The notes beneath the pieces are model-generated. The model made no database searches. It saw nothing but the letters and a program-made list of their open reading frames with translations, and had not been told where the DNA came from. Below are positions 1 to 11,482 of a stretch of DNA of 64,000 nt, in pieces. Numbering within the stretch: position 1 is the stretch's first letter; each line of letters begins with the position of its first letter. The DNA comes from Symbiodinium natans (taxonomy: Eukaryota > Sar > Dinophyceae > Suessiales > Symbiodiniaceae): contig CAJNDS010001580.1 in NCBI GenBank assembly GCA_905221605.1, positions 672,224 through 736,223 of the forward strand. The letters are read 5' to 3'. The position numbers and the translations under genes were made by a program.

Positions 1-40
1 ATCAGCGGCCGATGTTTTCGGAGAAAATCGACCCACCAAT

Positions 41-93
41 GGGTTTAGGGTTTAGGGTTTAGGGTTTAGGTTTTAGGGTTTAGGGTTTAGGGT
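41..93 (+). repeat. Interstitial TTTAGGG telomere-type repeat
   Basis: Tandem TTTAGGG units with single-base variants. A left chromosome end would show CCCTAAA on this strand, so the block is internal. Similar short blocks occur at 6131-6182, 7865-7914, 8930-9043, 11303-11369, 24592-24662, 27342-27388 and 28157-28192, in both orientations. Confidence 0.9.
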
Positions 94-1336
94 GCAAATG
101 GTGAGGTTTGCTGTCTGGTGTTGGGAGTCCTGAGTAGGGATAATAATTGGGGGGGATAGGATAATCCCAATTAAGGACTGTTCTTTATCCCCCTCGGGAT
201 TTTTTAAATTTTTGTTCATACAAAACCAAAGTATTATTTTTATCAAGGTTCTAAGGGGAGTATAGTGTTAGTACAAGGGGGAACATCCCAAGTTTTGTGT
301 TTAGGCTTTATAGCACCTCTAACAGTGCAACGCAAAGTCTGATAAGCCCTGGGCCCTAGGCGCCAACAGCCTCACCACAGGAAAATGGGAGTTTACGAAA
401 ATAAAGGACCCTAAATATAGACCCCCCAAATAGTAGGATTCCTTCTTCACAAGGACCCCAATAAGGTACCTCCAAGTTTCGGAAACCCCTAAAAATAGTC
501 AGCGAATTGTCCATGCTTTCTGTACCGGCTTCGGAGCTTATGCGGCTACGTCTACCCGACCCACGGCATGCAGATCTCCTACTATTTGGCTTCAATCATC
601 CCTATATTGAGAAAAGGATATTTTTGATTTTGGGGGTTCTTAAGCAATTGGCAGTAATCAGTGTAGGATTAACCGATTATGTTTAGGGTGTAGGGTTAAG
701 GGCTTCGCGATTCAGATTCAGGGAAGAGAGAGAGAGAGAGAGTGTGTTGGTTACTGGTTTGCTTGCAACGGAGCGTTGAGAACCGGAACCTAGGAAAAAG
801 CCCTTTTGTGCAACAACCTCACGCATGGCCATACACTGGCACGACGCAGACATCGTTGACGAGAGGCGTTCGATGAGCGACCAGAACGGGTTGTCGAATA
901 CCCTACCCATCCCAATAAGCCCTATAACCCTAAAACCTTAAACCTAAAACCCAAAACCCTGAACCGTAAACTCCCTGGAGCCCTGAGTTTCACAAGAACA
1001 TTTCGGATGACTAAAGTTTACAGTGTGAAGCTGGGGGGACTTGGTGTGCTATCCTGCAGTCAGGTACTCGTAAGGCCCTACTTCGTAGGGGTTTGGCTCA
1101 CCCAGTTTCCATAAACACCTGTGCTGCAAGCGAAGCCTCCCGGTACTACAGAACTGTAACCCCTAAGCCCTAGAAATTAGATGGCTTGCAGGTCTTTCTA
1201 AGTAGGGCTTCTGTTTTGTAGGGCATCTATCCGGGGTTCTTATTCGGGGGGCATCCAGGGTCTATATTAAGGCATAAGGGCAACTAAAGAGGCCACCGGC
1301 CTGTAAAATCCTAGAAACCTTCGGCGAGCTCCTGAG

Positions 1337-1400
1337 GTTCAGCCACTGCGGCGCACACTGCATTTTCGACTTCGAGTATCCCGCGCCTTTGATCTGACTG
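1337..1400 (+). CDS. Candidate exon, Cys/aromatic module part a, copy 1
   Basis: After an AG|G acceptor the + strand reads FSHCGAHCIFDFEYPAPL, then meets TGA just before a GTAAGG donor at 1401, so the true donor is probably a little upstream. The same module, FSHCGAWCLFDYDAA, recurs at 7440 after an AG|G acceptor in the same phase. The C-x3-C-x2-F-[DE] pattern recalls PAN/apple-like extracellular domains, but that identification is only a guess. A matching second exon lies about 0.45 kb downstream at 1822. The protein-level match between two distant islands is what separates this from chance. Confidence 0.45.
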
Positions 1401-1553
1401 GTAAGGAGTCTAAGGTGCTTTTTTGGGGCGACGGTAGGGCCTGCAGGGTTTATGGTTTAGAGCCTCCAGGGTTTAAGGCTTTAGGCTTCCTTGTGGGGGA
1501 GTTATCCATATTAGGGTCCGTTCTTTTGGGTCCTTTATTATACCTATATTTTG

Positions 1554-1584
<31 letters not shown>

Positions 1585-1821
1585 TACGGCACCCGTATAA
1601 GAAGGACCCCAAAAAGGGTGCCTGATTTAGGGAACTACCCTGATTAGCTTTGTAAAGTCAAGGGACTAAAGGAAAGAGCCTTATAAGGGACCTTAGAGGT
1701 TATTTAGGGGTGATTTGGGGGCTACTTAGGTTTTTAGGGGCTATATAAGGTATACAAAGGGGTTCTAAAGGGGAAGAAGATTAACCCCTTCATGAAGTCT
1801 ATCTTGCGCCTGAGATTTCAG

Positions 1822-1873
1822 GACAGGATCGCCTACGCGTGGGACGCGGAGAAGAAGTGCTACGCTGAAACAG
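1822..1873 (+). CDS. Candidate exon, Cys/aromatic module part b, copy 1
   Basis: Bounded by TTTCAG|G and a GT donor (AG|GTGG). Reads DRIAYAWDAEKKCYAET in phase 0, leaving one base over. The exon at 7782-7830 reads GVSYAWDPAGKCWTNE with the same entry phase and the same leftover base, giving a shared pattern [AS]-Y-A-W-D-x3-K-C-[YW]. Order and spacing relative to part a are alike in both copies, which indicates duplication of a two-exon domain within one gene. Function is unknown; a secreted or surface adhesive protein would fit the Thr/Ser-rich exons further right. Confidence 0.5.
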
Positions 1874-3897
1874 GTGGCACGCTGCTGTTCAGGGTCTAGG
1901 GTGCTGAAGCCCTAAACCCTGAAGCCCTAAGCCCTAAACCCAAAACCTGGACTTCGGCTGGATGACTTTCACGACATTCCCATTGGGCCTTCAGTTGGGG
2001 AAACGTGTTTTGGGAAGCTCAGTCCAGCGAGGTTTCGGGGTTTAGGGTTTACGGTTTTGGGGTCGAGGTTTGGGGCTCAATGGGGATTGCTCTCTTCACG
2101 GGGGTTGTGGTGTTAGGGTGGCTTTCCGGTTCTTGGTTTCAAGGGTCCCTTTCAAAGTAACCAACCCCCAAACGGGGTACCCTGATTACCCCAAACCTTA
2201 AACCCTAAACCTTAAGGGAATCTAAGGTTTCCCTACCATCAGGTGGTTACTGGGCTATCAGGGGTTCTAAGGTCCAGATGCTGGTTGGTTTTGACGTAGG
2301 TTTGGGGGCCTGGACGTGGCCTGGATTGGGCTATAATTTTCGAATTTGGAGTTTAGTTTTTTAGGGTTTAGGGTTTAGGATTTACAGTAGTCTTTATTGG
2401 GTTCAGAGGCTCTGGCGTTCTGCGCTGGTGGTGCCTGTGCCGGTGACGGGAGCACAGGATCTGCGGACACTCGTGAGATCTTGTCAACCGCCAAACTGTT
2501 GTGAGAACTAAACAAGCCCATCTAGAAGTGTGTAGGGTCCAACTACTATGCTCAAGGTTCAGTTCAGCACGGCTGTTTTGGAGACGATGTGAACCCTAGA
2601 AGGGTCTGTGGTCCATATACCTTACTGGGTATTCTCGCAGTGTAGGATGTGTGACCCGATGTTCGGGTTCATCCAGTCTCAAACTTGCGTCGGGATCCAA
2701 AAGCACCTGCCTCACAGATGGCTGCAACAAGTTCCCCAAGGAGCGTGAGGTGGCAAAGCGGCTGGGATATGCAGGTTGGGAACCTGGGGCGGGACCCCTA
2801 TGAAGTCAAGTTTCCCGCTCTTCAAGGATTGAGTTCCAGGGGTCCAGGTTCCCAGGCGTGGTAATGTGTGGGGGCTGTCAGGGATGTGGCTCCTTCAAAG
2901 CGCGGAAAGGGGGGGGGATTTACCTAGAGCCCAGGTACACAACAAAATACCCTAAGTATTCCCATTTAGGGTGCACTTAGGCCGCAACCCTAAACCCTGA
3001 ACCCTAAACCCCCACTTGGGGGGAGTTCCAGGTAGGGCTAAGGCATTTAGAGTGCAGAAATGGCTGTTGGACTACGGGAGACGGGCTGCAGCAAGGATTT
3101 GAGCCGCAGCAAACTGACCAGGTCTCCGAATAGTACAAAAACAGAACTGAGGTTCTTCTTTTTTGCAGTTGATTCTATTTCTGTGTATTTTTGCGTGTGT
3201 GCGTGTGTGTACCCTATCAGTAACTCTTCGAAGGGACCAAGAAACGAGTCGGATACCCTGGAGTGGGCCCTGGCGGCCCTACTCTGAACCCACAAGCTTT
3301 TGGGGCGCTTGTAGGGAACGGATGAATCTGCTAAGAACCAGAAAGCTTAGGGTTTAGGGTTTAGGGTTTTAGGCTTATGAGGATCTGGGCGGGGTTCGGG
3401 GGCAATTCTCAACCTCAGAGCGTTGTCGAATGGAGCCCTCAGCAGTCTTCATCTCCACAAGCGCACGCCCCCAGGAACCCTCCGCTTTTGCTCTAAAGAT
3501 CCTAAACCCTAAGTCCTACAGACCTTAAACCTCCCCAAAATGCCCTAAACCCTGCACTTCCAACCCTACAGACCCGAAACCCCCAAAAAGAGCCCTAAAC
3601 CCTCAAGGAAGCCTCCGAAGATCCCCTGGAGCCAAGGAAGCACAAGGATGAATTGTGCAAGGCTCCTGCAGATTCACTGTTCTTCCCGGGCTTGAGTGGA
3701 GGGGCTGAGAGGGGGGGGGGGGTGGCGGGAACTTGTCTTCATGGATTCCGCTACTGCCCCCCTCTATACTACCCCCCTCCCCAGGACGGGGCGCCGCGTT
3801 TCCTCCTAGAGTTGAAATCCTAAACACCTCAGATACTGAACTCCCACCGCCACCTTCGCATAGCCCGCCCCCAGCGAGCTGAGACCAGTACTGCAAA

Positions 3898-4014
3898 CCT
3901 ACTTGAAGGTTCATGGGTAATTATAAGTAGGCCTATCCGGACCCTCAACAAGGCTCTGACCATAGGCCCCTTCTTAAAACCCTACTTGCAACGACCCATG
4001 AACCTCCAAGTAAG
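3898..4014. mobile_element. Foldback element, family B
   Basis: Opens with CTACTTGAAGGTTCATGGG and closes with its complement CCCATGAACCTCCAAG. The interior is AT-rich with TATAAG motifs and no reading frame. It looks like a MITE-type non-autonomous element. Related copies lie at 5329-5471, 10530-10650 and 24139-24261, with diverged ones near 21305-21446, 26170-26312 and 27765-27850. Confidence 0.6.
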
Positions 4015-4917
4015 CCCTAACCCCTAAACCCTCAACCCTTAACCCTTAACCCCAAACCCTACAACCTCCAAGTAGACAAGTGGGCCCTCAGGGACAGGTT
4101 CTCAGCTTTTCGCCTCAGCATGGGCTTTGAAATCACGAGTCACACCAAAGCCTCAATCCGTGAAGTTCTGTCTAGGGTTTAGCGTTTAGAGTTTAGGTTT
4201 CAGGGCTTAGGGCGCAGGATTTAGGGTGGAGCTCTGTGTAGAGTTCAGGGCTTCGGACTTGGGTTCAGCTTGTTGTTTTTCTCAGTTCAGGGCTCGGGAT
4301 TTAGGGGTGTTGGGTTAAGGGCTCAGGGTTGATCTGAGATATCAGAACTAAGCTCCACAGAGGATTTTAGAGCTCTTAAGGGAGGGGGGGGGTTCAAGGG
4401 GGGGGGCAACATACCCCCCCTCCCTTAAGAACCCTAAGAGGAAGACCTTTGTGTCAAGTTTGTGCCGGAGCTCACCGAGTCGCTCATGACCCGGTATTGT
4501 CGCCAAGCTCAACGTCTCAGCTTCGGGATGTTCCCCCTTATACTAACAGCTCCTTAATAAGGATTATAATTGGGACTATACTCGGGAGTATAATAGGGAT
4601 AATAGGGATTATAATCAAAGTCTCAGCTTGCATCATGGGGAATTGGGGGCCCGTACTCTAAGGGTACTGTCATGGGCCCTCAATATGGTCCCTTACCTCC
4701 TTTATAGGGCTATAGGGTTCTGATGCCTGGGCCCTTAATTTGCACAGGGCATATAAGGTGTATGTAAGGGTACACTTTGAAGGGCCAATGCGAACATGGG
4801 TACGTATGAGTAGGGCATAAGGCACCCTGATGTTGCAACCATAGTTACCACACCGACAACCCTACTTGTAAGTATCCGTGAGTTAAACTCCATTGGAAAG
4901 GCTGCAAGGGTTTAGGG

Positions 4918-5019
4918 TTGGGATCTTCCCCCGTAGACAAACAGTCCTTAAAAAGGGTTTATAATACCCCCTATTATCATCTCCATTAAGGACTGTGAGT
5001 ATCAGGGGGAACATCCCAA
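4918..5019. mobile_element. Foldback element, family A
   Basis: A 102-bp palindromic element. It starts TTGGGATCTTCCCCC and ends GGGGGAACATCCCAA, with inner arms ACAGTCCTTAA and TTAAGGACTGT. TTTAGGG sequence flanks it directly on both sides, as it does the copy at 22270-22377, suggesting insertion into telomere-type repeats. No coding capacity. Confidence 0.65.
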
Positions 5020-5328
5020 GTTTAGGGGCTTTATGTCCCGGACGCCCTTCTCCTCCCATGATTTCATGGCTTTGGCTTGACTTCGCGCGGCCTAAAGCTG
5101 CCAAAAATGGGCCCAAATGGACCCTGAACTTCGGGTTGCGGTCATGGCAGTCTAGGGATGTACAGGATACATGGACCCCCAAAACCCAGAACACCCAAAA
5201 AACACCTGCAACGCCTAGTTACACTAAGTAAGAGGGCCGAGAAAGGTCGGCGTCAGTGCTTCAGTGTTCGTCCGGCTTTTGGGGCTCAGATCTCTGGAGT
5301 TGGTGCAGCATCTGAACCCTAAACCTAT

Positions 5329-5471
5329 ACTTGGAGGTTCATGGTACTTAGCAACCCAATTTCCACTGTACTCATAATCCAATTATGACCCTATTGGGAA
5401 ATTTAAGGGGCGTATAAGTGGGTTACAACTACACTTATCGTTGGGTTATAAGTACCCTGAACCTCCATGTT
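5329..5471. mobile_element. Foldback element, family B
   Basis: Starts TACTTGGAGGTTCATGG and ends TACCCTGAACCTCCA, the reverse complement apart from small changes. The AT-rich middle contains repeated ACCCAATT/AATTGGG-like blocks shared with 21305-21446 and 26170-26312. Confidence 0.6.
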
Positions 5472-6314
5472 GGGTAGCCCCCTATGAATGAGGCACGTGG
5501 AAATGGGTTGCGCATTGACGGACAGAGTAAGGAGAGATCACAACCAGCATTCTGCAGATAAGGCAATACCATGGATATTCTGCTGGGTAGATCCCAAGTT
5601 ATCGGCGCGTCACAATCACCAGTTTTTTTTCTGGATGTTGGCGCCGTTGCGTCTTGTCTCGTGTGGCTGCTCTTGCAACTTTGCTGTCTGTTTTCCTATT
5701 AGCCCCACAGCCCGGTCAAAACCGAAACCCCATACCCCACAAAACCCTCAAACCCTAAACCCCAAAAAAGGGACCATAGCCCCCAAAAACCGTAGCCGTC
5801 CGAATCCCACACGCCGCCCAAGGTGACGGCCACATCTCGCAGGGAGAGGATCGAAGCCCTAGCGCAAAGGGATGCGTCGCGAGGTGGCAGTGGCTCTCAA
5901 AATGGGGGGGGGGGGGGGGTTCCAAATTCGGGGTACCTGATTAGGGTTCTTCTTGTAAGGGAACCCTAGTATTCAGGTCAAAATTAGTAATTACTGTAGG
6001 AGTCCCCTTATGTCGTAGCGGTCTGCTGGGTTTAAGGTTTTGTTACAGGGTTTCGGGTTCAGGCCTAACAGGCCTGGAACTCGAAAACTTCCAAGGCCCC
6101 AAACCCTGGACTCTAAGCCCTAAACCCAAACCCCAAAACCCTAAACCCTAACCCTAAACCCTAAACCCTAAACCCTAAACCCGGGGATTTGTGGTGTGTG
6201 CTTGCGGTCTGGTCGTGCTGGAGCCCCCACCTGCGAGGTTTACTTCTTGAGCGCTGCTAGTCGCTTTCGTGGTACGCAAGGCTTAACCACTGAACGCTAG
6301 TTAGAGTTCCGGGT

Positions 6315-6385
6315 GTTAGGGTTAGGGTTTAGGGTTTAGGGTTTAGGGTTTAGGGTTTAGGGTTTAGGGTTTAGGGTTTAGGGTG
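6315..6385 (+). repeat. Interstitial TTTAGGG block
   Basis: About ten uninterrupted TTTAGGG units. An oppositely oriented AAACCCT block sits 130 bp upstream (6131-6182), so the two face each other. Such a pair cannot be a chromosome end. Confidence 0.9.
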
Positions 6386-6496
6386 GACTGAGCAGGGGAT
6401 TCACAGTTCACAGGCTTAGGACCAACGCTTCAAGTACTATTGTTATTATACGTATGGGGGGTTTTACGCAAACACGGGACCCCTAATAGAGTTTCT

Positions 6497-6628
6497 CCAA
6501 TAGTAGGATTCCCTGAAAATAAGGACCCCCCATAAGGTACCGCAAATGTCGGAAACCCCCTGATGGGGGATTCCGAAACTAGGGTACCTACTTGGGGTCC
6601 TTACTATAAGAGAATCCTGCTATTCGGG
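6497..6628. mobile_element. Foldback element, family C (near-perfect palindrome)
   Basis: The left arm runs from CCAATAGTAGGATTC through GGTACC to GTCGGAAACCCCC. After a TGAT loop the right arm GGGGGATTCCGAAAC...GGTACC...GAATCCTGCTATTCGG repeats it in reverse. The arms are about 62 nt. A single related arm lies at 410-514 and relatives at 8085-8177 and 21690-21778. No coding frame of interest. Confidence 0.6.
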
Positions 6629-6710
6629 GGGCTCCCATAATTTCGTGGGTTTTTGTTGCGTCGTGGCTACGGTGCTGGGGCTGGGGCGTTGGGAAGTATA
6701 ACATATCGAA

Positions 6711-6789
6711 GCAGCCAAGGACGACAGCTACACCGGCGCCGTCCGAAAGGCGCTGGCGAACAAAATGCCGGGCACCTACCATATGTGGT
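6711..6789 (+). CDS. Candidate exon in repeat-rich region
   Basis: A GC-richer island between telomere-type and foldback repeats. The + strand reads AAKDDSYTGAVRKALANKM followed by PGTYHMW and a TAG, in a frame rich in charged and small residues. The acceptor is CGAAG or GAAGCAG. No family is recognised. It is one of several islands (also 4453-4527, 8826-8910, 9534-9613 and 25188-25250) that look coding while their surroundings do not. Confidence 0.35.
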
Positions 6790-7439
6790 AGCGTTTAGGG
6801 TTTAGGGCATGTAGGGTCCCTTATGTACTGCCCACCCTGTACGGCACATGCAACTGAGCGCCCCAGGGCCACTAACCTGACACGTTTGAAGGTCTACTTT
6901 CAACAGAAGTTCTCCCTGATGTTAAAAAGGCATGGCCATGAATGGCGGCGCCTTCCTGCGTACTCGGTTTAGGGAAATTCTAGGGTTTTAGTGCAACTAT
7001 AGGATTTCAAAGTGTCGCAGATACTGCTCGTGCTTTTCTTCTCTGTGCAACCTGATGCCTTCTCACCAGACACTTACAAGGCGCGGCCCCGGTGACAGAA
7101 CATAAGGCAGCGAAAAAGCGGTTTCCGAGATAAGGTGTACCTATTATGGTCCTGATTTTAAGGGAAGCCTACTATGTGAGCGTTTATGTAAGGGGTCCCT
7201 TATTATTCTCGTACACCCCCATGTGGGTCTGCCGAAGAAGCTGTAAGATGGAACCAATTAAAGGTGTTAGGGAAGTGTTTGTTCAGTCTACCTACGTGTT
7301 CTTCGTTAAGATGTGCGAAGTACTGCATGCATGTGGTTGATGACCGGATGTGCTTGTTGATCTTCCGACATGCGGATCATATTTGAGTTGAGGGGGAGAA
7401 GCCGCATGAATGGAGCCCACTGACTGCCCTCAAGACAAG

Positions 7440-7502
7440 GTTTTCCCATTGTGGCGCATGGTGCCTTTTCGACTACGATGCCGCGCGGCAGCAGCATCAG
7501 CG
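7440..7502 (+). CDS. Candidate exon, Cys/aromatic module part a, copy 2
   Basis: After ACAAG|G the frame reads FSHCGAWCLFDYDAARQQHQ, which matches the island at 1337 in the sequence FSHCGA-x-C-[IL]-FD and in acceptor phase. The partner exon (part b) is 340 bp downstream at 7782. The donor is uncertain; GC donors are possible within GCCGCGCGG. Confidence 0.45.
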
Positions 7503-7781
7503 AACCCTTAAACAGCCCCCTGATGCTTGAAGGCAGAGTTTGGGTTTTCTTGTGTGGCGTTCATGGGGGGGGGGGGGGGGTAGGTGCCACTAGTGGGGAG
7601 TCTTAGGCAGACTTGCGCTACATGCCCCTTATAGGGACCCTACACTGTGAGCCAGGGTCAGGTGGCTGCTTGAGACCACCAAGTGTAGCTAACTCAACTT
7701 TAAGGAGGGTTCATCTCGGACGCCAGCCTATCCCCTAAACCCTAAACCCTCAACCTAATGTTGGCGGCCGAGGATACTGAG

Positions 7782-7830
7782 GGTGTCAGCTATGCCTGGG
7801 ACCCTGCTGGGAAGTGCTGGACCAATGAAG
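7782..7830 (+). CDS. Candidate exon, Cys/aromatic module part b, copy 2
   Basis: Bounded by TGAG|G and a GT donor (GAAG|GTCGGG). Reads GVSYAWDPAGKCWTNE in phase 0 with one base left over, the same phases as the exon at 1822-1873. Shared residues are Y-A-W-D and K-C followed by an aromatic. Confidence 0.5.
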
Positions 7831-8714
7831 GTCGGGGTGCTGTGCAGTATGCGTGCTCTTAAGGCTTAGGGTTTAGGGTTCAGGGTTTAGGGTTTAGGGT
7901 TTAGGGTTTAGGGTTGGGTCAACTTCCCACAATTGCAGCACTCGCTTCTGGAATTGGCTAACCCAAAAGCCCAAAAGCCCTTTTCGCTCGCGCTTAGTAC
8001 AGTTTAAAGGGTTACGTCCAGAATCGCATGACGAGTGGCTTATGGGTGAGCCAATTATCAGGCCGGACGTCGCATGAATATGGGTATTTCCCAAAAGGGG
8101 TACCCTTAATATACCCCAAAGCAGTACATTCCTCAAAGGAACCCCCAAATGGGTACCCCGATTTTCGGAAACCCCCATATCTTTAAACTAGATCGACCCA
8201 CCAGTCCCTGGCTAGAATTGGGATGTCTCCATAGGTAGTTCGAAAAATTTTTGGGTCCCTTTTTGGGATCCTTTTTGAAGGGTCCCGCCTTATTATGGGC
8301 ACCTAAAAAGAGACCCTAATTTAGGAAACTGCCCGGCCAACTACCCCCCCATATTCCTTTGACTCGGTCTCGAGCGGATTCAGCGCCCCCAGTATCCAGA
8401 CATACTCCCAAACCCTTCCCACCCACCAGCTCGCAACAAGTCCAGCAGTCCGGGACCCCACCATCCTACGCGACCTAGGATCTCAGGTTTTTTGAGGTTT
8501 CGGGTGTAGGTTTGCATTTACCGCATGACCACCAAGACCCTAGACCCCAAGCCGCCCAGGCCACAAACCCAACCCTACACCACCCTACCTGGAAACTTGA
8601 TTCTCGCTGTGTGAGGACATACAATTCTTGCTTCGAGGTATTCCCTAAACCCTGAAACCCCCGAACCTCTAGCACCTTGAACCCTACACCCTAAACCCCT
8701 GAAACCCTACACTT

Positions 8715-8811
8715 TCGTAAACGAGCCCTGAACCCTAAACCCTAACCCCTAAACCCTAAGCCCTAAACCCTGAACCCTAAACCCTGAACCCTAAACCCTA
8801 AACCCTGTAGG
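8715..8811 (-). repeat. Interstitial CCCTAAA block (TTTAGGG on minus strand)
   Basis: A degenerate run of CCCTAAA with CCCTGAA and CCCTAAG variants. It is followed 120 bp later by a TTTAGGG block (8930-9043) of opposite polarity, with a coding-like island between them. Confidence 0.85.
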
Positions 8812-8825
8812 CAAAACACGTCCAG

Positions 8826-8910
8826 GCTGCAAGGGCCACATCGAGTTGACCGGGGTCTTGGCACGCCGCAAGCAAGCATGCGAGGCTCGTGCTTTCCTGG
8901 ACTCCAAGAG
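8826..8910 (+). CDS. Candidate exon between two telomere-type blocks
   Basis: After CCAG|G the frame reads CKGHIELTGVLARRKQACEA and on to RAFLDSKR, ending at a GT donor (AAGAG|GTTCG). The length is 85 nt. Charged, helix-like composition with two Cys. No family recognised. Telomere-type repeats immediately on each side would then be intronic. Confidence 0.4.
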
Positions 8911-9533
8911 GTTCGTTATGTAGATTTTAGGGTTGAGGGTTTAGGGTTTAGGGTTTAAGGTTTGGGGTTTAGGGTTTAGGGTTTAGGGGTTGGGGTTTGG
9001 GGTTTGGGGTTTAGGGTTTGGGGTTTAGGGTTTAGGGTTTAGGGCTACAGAACGTTATACTTGTTTCGTGCTGCTGTGGGAGTCTACCATCTTGTACTAC
9101 AACTCATCATTGTGGAATGTACTATATGATACTGTAGTATACTCTCAACATGTGTTTTGGGTTGTTTATATGATGTGTCTCTATGTGTGCATATGATACT
9201 GTTCAACCGTATGTATACGCACACATACATAAGTACACATATGTGCATACGACATCATACTTACACGTGCATGTGTATGTGGTATGGATGCAGATATGCA
9301 TGGGGAGAGGTTTTAGGAGCTGAGGGTTTATGAGCCGCAGGGTGCGCTTCACGAGCATGCTTTCAGGATTTGAGGCTCTGAAAGTCTTCCTGACGATTCA
9401 GAGTTCTAGTCACAGTCGACATGCTGCACTGGATGTTATTTAGAGCTTTGGGCTTAGGCCCTGTATAAGTCAAGACATCCTAGGAACCCTGAGATGACGC
9501 AAACTTGATGGCTGTTTCCCTCTCACCGTGCAG

Positions 9534-9613
9534 AGTGTTTTCGTGAAGTTTGGTTTGCAAAACAAGCTAGCTGGCATCTTCCGAAGCGGCGATACATTTA
9601 TGAGCTTCACGGC
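9534..9613 (+). CDS. Candidate exon after a clear polypyrimidine tract
   Basis: Preceded by TTTCCCTCTCACCGTGCAG, a good 3' splice site. The frame then reads SVFVKFGLQNKLAGIFRSGD and TFMSFTA before CCCTAAA repeats resume. The composition is that of a folded domain. No family recognised. Confidence 0.4.
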
Positions 9614-10426
9614 CCTAAGCCCTAAACCCTTAAACCCTGAACGCTTCAACCCTAAACCCTTGAACCCTAAACCCTGAACAAACCCCAAGGCCTAAACCCA
9701 ATGACAGATCAGTACAGTAGACGACTTGGCCTCGCAGGGTTATGGTTTAGGGCTTAGGAGGGGTTTGCAACATGTCAGGCCTTTAGGGTTGGGGTTCAGG
9801 GTTTAGGGGGTTTACGGGTTTACGGGTTTAGAGCTAAGGGATTGGGGTTTAGGGTTTGGAATGAAGCTTGTACGGCGCACACGCGCCGTGGACGTTGGCC
9901 AGCCAGTGTCCTAGTCCCATGGCTCGTCCCCAAGCACGACCTTGCAGACTCTTTCCTTGCGCGCTGGGCAACATCCTGAGCTCTTCATACCTGGCAATTC
10001 CACGTGCAGCCATATGCTGTGTGTGTTACATGGGTTGAGGAGTTAAGGAGGCACGGGATTGTAAAGCTAAACCCTTATACCTAGGTTGGCTTTGGGATGT
10101 TTTTGATGTTCCCTTTTTTTGGGGCTTAAAGGCGACCCTATGTACAGACATATATGTGTGTATATATAACTATTTTGCAGAGGGCTTAAAGCTAAGGGCC
10201 AACCTGGGTGCGATTATAGTAGCCATTGGCCATCCCCGAGGGGTTCAGGGGTTTGTGCTGCACTGCAGTCCTCCCGTCCCAGCATTGCAGAGATACTCCT
10301 GCCAGAGAATCGGAGAAGGCTTTTGGGGTGCAGGTTCCTGGAAGAAACTGGACCCCCAACCGCGGCCTCCCCGCTCCCCCACCCCCACCCACGTGCTCTA
10401 GACAACTCCCCGCCTCCCTGCTGCAG

Positions 10427-10497
10427 TTCACAACGACCACAACCACCACCACAAGCACTTCGACCTCAACCACCTCCACAACTACCATCACCGACAG
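10427..10497 (+). CDS. Thr/Ser-rich exon 1 of 9
   Basis: Directly after CTGCAG the + strand is made almost wholly of Thr and Ser codons (ACN, TCN, AGC), about 22 residues, ending TITDR before a GC-rich run. It is the first of nine such islands on the same strand. Thr/Ser-only stretches are typical of O-glycosylated mucin-like linkers in secreted proteins. A drifting ACC/ACG microsatellite is the alternative. Confidence 0.5.
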
Positions 10498-10529
10498 GGG
10501 CTCAGGGCCAGGGATCCGCCCCGCAGGGA

Positions 10530-10650
10530 CCTACTCGGAGGTTCACGGGTACGTATAACTGGGGTTATAAGTAGGGTAACCATGGAAAAAAATTCCTTCC
10601 TAAGGGTCCTTAGAACCCTACTTACAAGTAACCATGAACCTCCAAGTAGG
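10530..10650. mobile_element. Foldback element, family B
   Basis: CTACTCGGAGGTTCACGGGTA at the left faces TAACCATGAACCTCCAAGTAG at the right (121 bp). It lies just downstream of a Thr/Ser-rich exon, as does the copy at 24139-24261. Confidence 0.65.
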
Positions 10651-10797
10651 AGTGTGGCTTTATCGGGTTGAGCTCTTCCCAGGGTATTGCGAGGCTTCAA
10701 CTTTAGGGGGCATTGTATTCGGACGGGATCAGCTTCGGCGTGCTTAGGAGAGCTGGGGGATGCGAAAGAGGCTCTAGGGCTTCAGGAGTCTTAGCCC

Positions 10798-10960
10798 GAA
10801 ACCCTAAACCCTAAACCCTAAAGCCTAAACCCTAAACCCTAAACCCTAAACCCTAAACCCTAAACCCTAAACCCTAAACCCTAAACCCTAAACCCTAAAC
10901 CCTAAAGCCTAAAGCCTAAACCCTAAACCCTAAAGCCTAAAGCCTAAAGCCTAAAGACTT
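10798..10960 (-). repeat. Largest interstitial telomere-type array
   Basis: About 23 units of AAACCCT, the last third mixed with the variant AAAGCCT. Uniform variants clustered at one end suggest local amplification after the array arose, not a recent telomere fusion. Confidence 0.9.
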
Positions 10961-11390
10961 GTTTGGGGTCATGTGAACTTAGAGGCGCACTGCTGAGCTA
11001 TGGGACATCGGAGCTACAGGTGCCCGTCTGCGGATGCCCAATTTAGTATCGCTGATCCACTTTAGGAGCGAAAGCGGGGCGGGGGGGGGGGGGGGGGGAG
11101 TACTTGTCAAAAGTGCCTGTAGGGTTTAGGGTTTGGGGTTTAGGGTTTGGGATTAGGGTTTCGGGGGTTAGTGATTTCGACAGAGCAATAGCTTTTGTTG
11201 TCCGGTATTGCCCCTGGAGTCGACACAGTGGCGCACCTCCAAGATCTGCCGACTTTGGGGGGGGGGGGGGGGGGGGGTTCAGGGCTTGGAAAGGTCAGCT
11301 TTTTAGGGTTTAGGGTTTAGGGTTTAGGGTTCAGGGTTTAGGGTTTAGGGTTTAGGGTTTAGGGTTAGGACTGATGCTCGAAAGCTGCAG

Positions 11391-11482
11391 TCCACGAGCA
11401 CCACCACGACCTCCACCAGCACCACCACGACCACGACCAGCACCACCACCAGTACGGCCGGGGCCACAGCATTGACTGGCCA
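11391..11482 (+). CDS. Thr/Ser-rich exon 2 of 9
   Basis: Starts right after GCTGCAG. About 22 Thr/Ser codons, then STAGATALTG, in the same phase relative to CAG as the other copies. A TTTAGGG block (11303-11369) ends 20 bp before it. Confidence 0.5.

Noticed and set aside
1-100. The window start as a chromosome end
   Set aside because: The telomere-type repeats have the wrong polarity for a left end and are only a few units long.
5790-5810. CCGTAGCC as a spliced-leader relic (also at 56361)
   Set aside because: Only the first eight bases match and the ATTTTGGCTCAAG part is missing. No full 22-nt leader was found on either strand by eye.
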